Shown: positions 5,290 to 7,421 of the stretch, piece by piece
How positions within the stretch are numbered: position 1 is the stretch's first letter
How the letters are laid out: each line of letters opens with the position of its first letter
Source of the DNA: Campylobacteraceae bacterium UBA1877
GTDB taxonomy: Bacteria; Campylobacterota; Campylobacteria; Campylobacterales; Campylobacteraceae
Reading direction: 5' to 3'
Assembly (NCBI GenBank): GCA_002352945.1
Contig: DDHL01000025.1
Span: 18,067 to 25,487 of the forward strand
Length of the DNA stretch: 7,421 nucleotides
Made by a program: the position numbers and the translations under genes
The notes under the pieces: model-generated
What the model saw: only the letters and a program-made list of their open reading frames with translations
Told to the model about the DNA's origin: nothing
The model's database searches: none

Positions 5290-7421
5290 ATGTCTAAACG
5301 TCGTTGTGATCATTGTCAACTGCTTTATGATGAGAGTGTTTTATTAGAAGATAATAGCGAACCAACTCCGCGTTTTTTTTGCTGCAAAGGGTGTCAAGGA
5401 GTTTATCATTTATTAAAAAATGAGGGGCTTGATAGCTTTTATGAAAAATTGGGAAGCCAGACTATTGCGCCTCCGCAAACTAGCGAGCAAGATGCCCATA
5501 AGTTTGATTTAGATGGTTTCAAAGAGCGCTACATTCAAAAGACAAAAGAGGGGTTTTGTCAAGTTTCACTTATTATAGAAGGAATCCATTGCGCTGCATG
5601 TGTTTGGTTAAATGAAAAGGTTTTGCACCAAAAAGAGGGAGTGATTGAGGCGAGCATAAATGGCACAAACCATAAGGCAAAGATTGTTTGGGATCCAGAC
5701 TTAATCTCGCTTTCACAAATTATTGAGACTATTCGAGCCATAGGTTATAACGCTCATCCATACGACCCAAGATTGCAAGAGGCTCATGCAAATGCAGCAA
5801 GACGAGAGTATTATGGAAGGCTTTTAGTTGGTGTATTTGCAACGATGAATATCATGTGGTTAGCCGTAGCAAAATATGCAGGTTATTTCACAGGAATGCG
5901 TTCAGACATAAAACATATTTTAAATTTTGCAGAGTTTGCCCTTGCAACGCCAGCGCTTTTTTATACAGGATGGGTTTTTTATCGTGGGGCATATTATGGA
6001 TTTAGGCACCGCCATGTGAGTATGGACTCGTTAATTGCAACAGGTGCGAGTTTGGCGTATCTTTTTTCAATATACTCAATGTTTACAGGCCATGGGGAGA
6101 CCTATTTTGATTCGGTTACGATGATTGTAACCTTTGTTTTTGCAGGTAAATATTTGGAAGTTTTAACCAAAAAACGAGCCGTAGACACGCTAGATAGTAT
6201 GAGCGGTTCCTTGCCAACAGAGGTGACATTGATTCGTGATAATGAAAAACAGTTAGTGCCAGTTGAAGCTGTTAAAGTTGGTGATTTGATTGAGCTTAGA
6301 CCCGGAGAAAAGGCTGTAATTGATGGTATTGTTAAAAGTGGTGAAGCATCTTTTGATGAGGCTAGCTTAACCGGAGAAAGTGTGCCAAAGCTTTTAAGTG
6401 CGGGAAAAAAAGTTTTAAGTGGTTCAGTTTGCCTTGATAGTGTGGTTCGGTATGAGGCAACACAAAATTATAAAGATTCAATGCTCTCAAAGATTTTGAT
6501 GCTCTTAGAAGATTCGATGACTAAAAAACCGCGTATTGAGCAGCTAGCTAATAAAATTTCAGGATACTTTTCAATAACTATTTTGTTAATTGCACTTTTA
6601 ACTTTTTGCGGATGGTTTTTGGCAACTGGAGTATTTGAAAATGCACTTGTTATTGCAATTGCCGTTATTGTTATAGCCTGTCCATGCGCCCTTGGGTTGG
6701 CAACTCCAGTTGGAACGCTTGTTGGGCTTGGGGTTGCTGCTAAGCGAGGAATTTTGTTTAAAGAGGCTAGTTTTATTGAAAATATGGCAAAAGCGAGTGT
6801 ATTGCTGCTTGATAAGACTGGAACGATTACGGAAGGAAAGCCTGTTGTCAAAGAGGCTTGGATTGATTCAAGCTGCGATAAAGAGGCCTTAATTGCTCTT
6901 TTGGAAAGCTCTTCTCATCCAGTTAGCAAAGGAGTTTTGGCTTACATGTATGAGCAAGATTTTAATTTAAAACCAGCTAGTTTGCATGAAATTAAGGTGG
7001 TTGAAGCTAAGGGCGTGAGTGCGAAAAATAGCAAAAATACGCTCTTTCTTGGGGGAAGCGCAAGGCTTTTAGAAGAAAATAACATAAAGATTAACATGCC
7101 ACAAGGAACTCACTATCTTATGGCGCAAAATGGGCAAGTTGTAGCGCGTTTTATGCTCGAAGATAATCCAAAACCCGATGCTAGAGCCATTTTTGAGAGG
7201 CTTAAAAAAGAGGGTTTGCGTATTGTGATGTTAACTGGTGATAATGAGATAGCGGCTAAAAGGATTGCAAAAGAAGTGGGAATTGATGAGGTTTACCACT
7301 CTTTGTATCCGCAAGACAAGGCGCAGATTGTTGAAAAATTTCACGATGAAGGTTTACATGTAGTAATGGCAGGAGATGGGATAAATGACACCTTGGCTCT
7401 TAGCCGTTCAGATGTTGCTAT
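5290..7421 (+). CDS. Copper-translocating P-type ATPase, FixI/CcoI-like (3' truncated)
   Basis: This P1B-type ATPase moves copper across the inner membrane; the FixI/CcoI subgroup supplies copper for cbb3-type cytochrome oxidase assembly. The window holds 710 residues of a protein usually near 800. An N-terminal cysteine cluster (C6, C9, C31, C32, C35) matches the metal-binding domain typical of FixI/CcoI. A heavy-metal domain follows with GIHCAAC (C101, C104). Membrane helices run from about 177 to 290. The actuator TGES is at 361-364, CPC in the sixth helix at 464-466, phosphorylated Asp508 in DKTGT, the HP motif at 543-544, TGDN at 649-652, and GDGIND at 695-700. The last helices, with further copper ligands, are missing. 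ATG at 5290 directly precedes the cysteine cluster; its Shine-Dalgarno is weak. A T8 run (5373-5380) lies in the cysteine cluster. Other oxidase assembly genes, if present, would be downstream. An ordinary copper-efflux ATPase is less likely given the N-terminus. Confidence 0.93.
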   Translation, partial: MSKRRCDHCQLLYDESVLLEDNSEPTPRFFCCKGCQGVYHLLKNEGLDSFYEKLGSQTIAPPQTSEQDAHKFDLDGFKERYIQKTKEGFCQVSLIIEGIHCAACVWLNEKVLHQKEGVIEASINGTNHKAKIVWDPDLISLSQIIETIRAIGYNAHPYDPRLQEAHANAARREYYGRLLVGVFATMNIMWLAVAKYAGYFTGMRSDIKHILNFAEFALATPALFYTGWVFYRGAYYGFRHRHVSMDSLIATGASLAYLFSIYSMFTGHGETYFDSVTMIVTFVFAGKYLEVLTKKRAVDTLDSMSGSLPTEVTLIRDNEKQLVPVEAVKVGDLIELRPGEKAVIDGIVKSGEASFDEASLTGESVPKLLSAGKKVLSGSVCLDSVVRYEATQNYKDSMLSKILMLLEDSMTKKPRIEQLANKISGYFSITILLIALLTFCGWFLATGVFENALVIAIAVIVIACPCALGLATPVGTLVGLGVAAKRGILFKEASFIENMAKASVLLLDKTGTITEGKPVVKEAWIDSSCDKEALIALLESSSHPVSKGVLAYMYEQDFNLKPASLHEIKVVEAKGVSAKNSKNTLFLGGSARLLEENNIKINMPQGTHYLMAQNGQVVARFMLEDNPKPDARAIFERLKKEGLRIVMLTGDNEIAAKRIAKEVGIDEVYHSLYPQDKAQIVEKFHDEGLHVVMAGDGINDTLALSRSDVA
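6943..6950. repeat. TACATGTA copy inside the ATPase gene
   Basis: An exact 8-bp palindrome (CTTACATGTATG in context) codes for Ala-Tyr-Met-Tyr, in the nucleotide-binding domain after the HP motif. It shows that the repeat is not confined to leaders. Confidence 0.6.
7355..7362. repeat. TACATGTA copy inside the ATPase gene, second
   Basis: An exact 8-bp palindrome (GGTTTACATGTAGT in context) codes within Gly-Leu-His-Val, just before the GDGIND motif. Here the codons are read in a different frame from the copy at 6943, so protein conservation does not explain both. Confidence 0.6.

Noticed and set aside
6468..6851. Leftward 127-codon open frame opposite the ATPase
   Set aside because: It is antisense to the CPC and DKTGT segments of the ATPase, whose conserved codons generate the open frame; no ribosome-binding site or promoter was seen.

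Overview
The window looks like ordinary chromosome from a member of the Campylobacterota (the former Epsilonproteobacteria). This rests on AT-rich coding sequence, a 249-codon murI whose catalytic cysteines (C70, C181) match the numbering I recall for the Helicobacter pylori enzyme, adjacent rho and murI, a FixI/CcoI-type copper ATPase with an N-terminal cysteine cluster, and promoters with good -10 boxes but mostly no -35. I cannot name the genus.

Layout. The 3' end of prfB (release factor 2) and a translationally coupled unknown gene (365-694) run rightward and meet leftward dnaX at a bidirectional terminator plus a 26-bp perfect palindrome (699-768). Divergent from dnaX is a 34-codon lipoprotein gene (2468-2572), which has a strong extended -10 promoter and a Shine-Dalgarno sequence; its stop codon overlaps the end of murI. 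The leftward rho-murI pair follows, with only 2 nt between the two genes. A roughly 107-nt leader precedes rho; it is C-rich, contains short hairpins and holds a possible 14-residue leader peptide. Upstream of rho is a leftward gene for a four-helix membrane protein of unknown function (4785-5180). It is divergent from a rightward copper P-type ATPase gene (5290 to the window end, truncated).

Most genes are housekeeping: translation termination, the replication clamp loader, peptidoglycan precursor synthesis, transcription termination, and copper supply, probably for cbb3-type cytochrome oxidase. I see no mobile element, CRISPR array, tRNA, rRNA or obvious new multi-gene system.

The most unusual signal is the palindrome TACATGTA, usually within TTTACATGTAAA. 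It occurs five times exactly in 7.4 kb, where about 0.2 would be expected by chance. Two copies sit just after the predicted transcription starts of dnaX and the ATPase gene, one forms the core of the 26-bp palindrome at the dnaX stop, and two lie inside the ATPase gene. A degenerate copy lies inside the terminator. Other points of interest are the rho leader and a U8 run in dnaX followed by a -1 frame stop.
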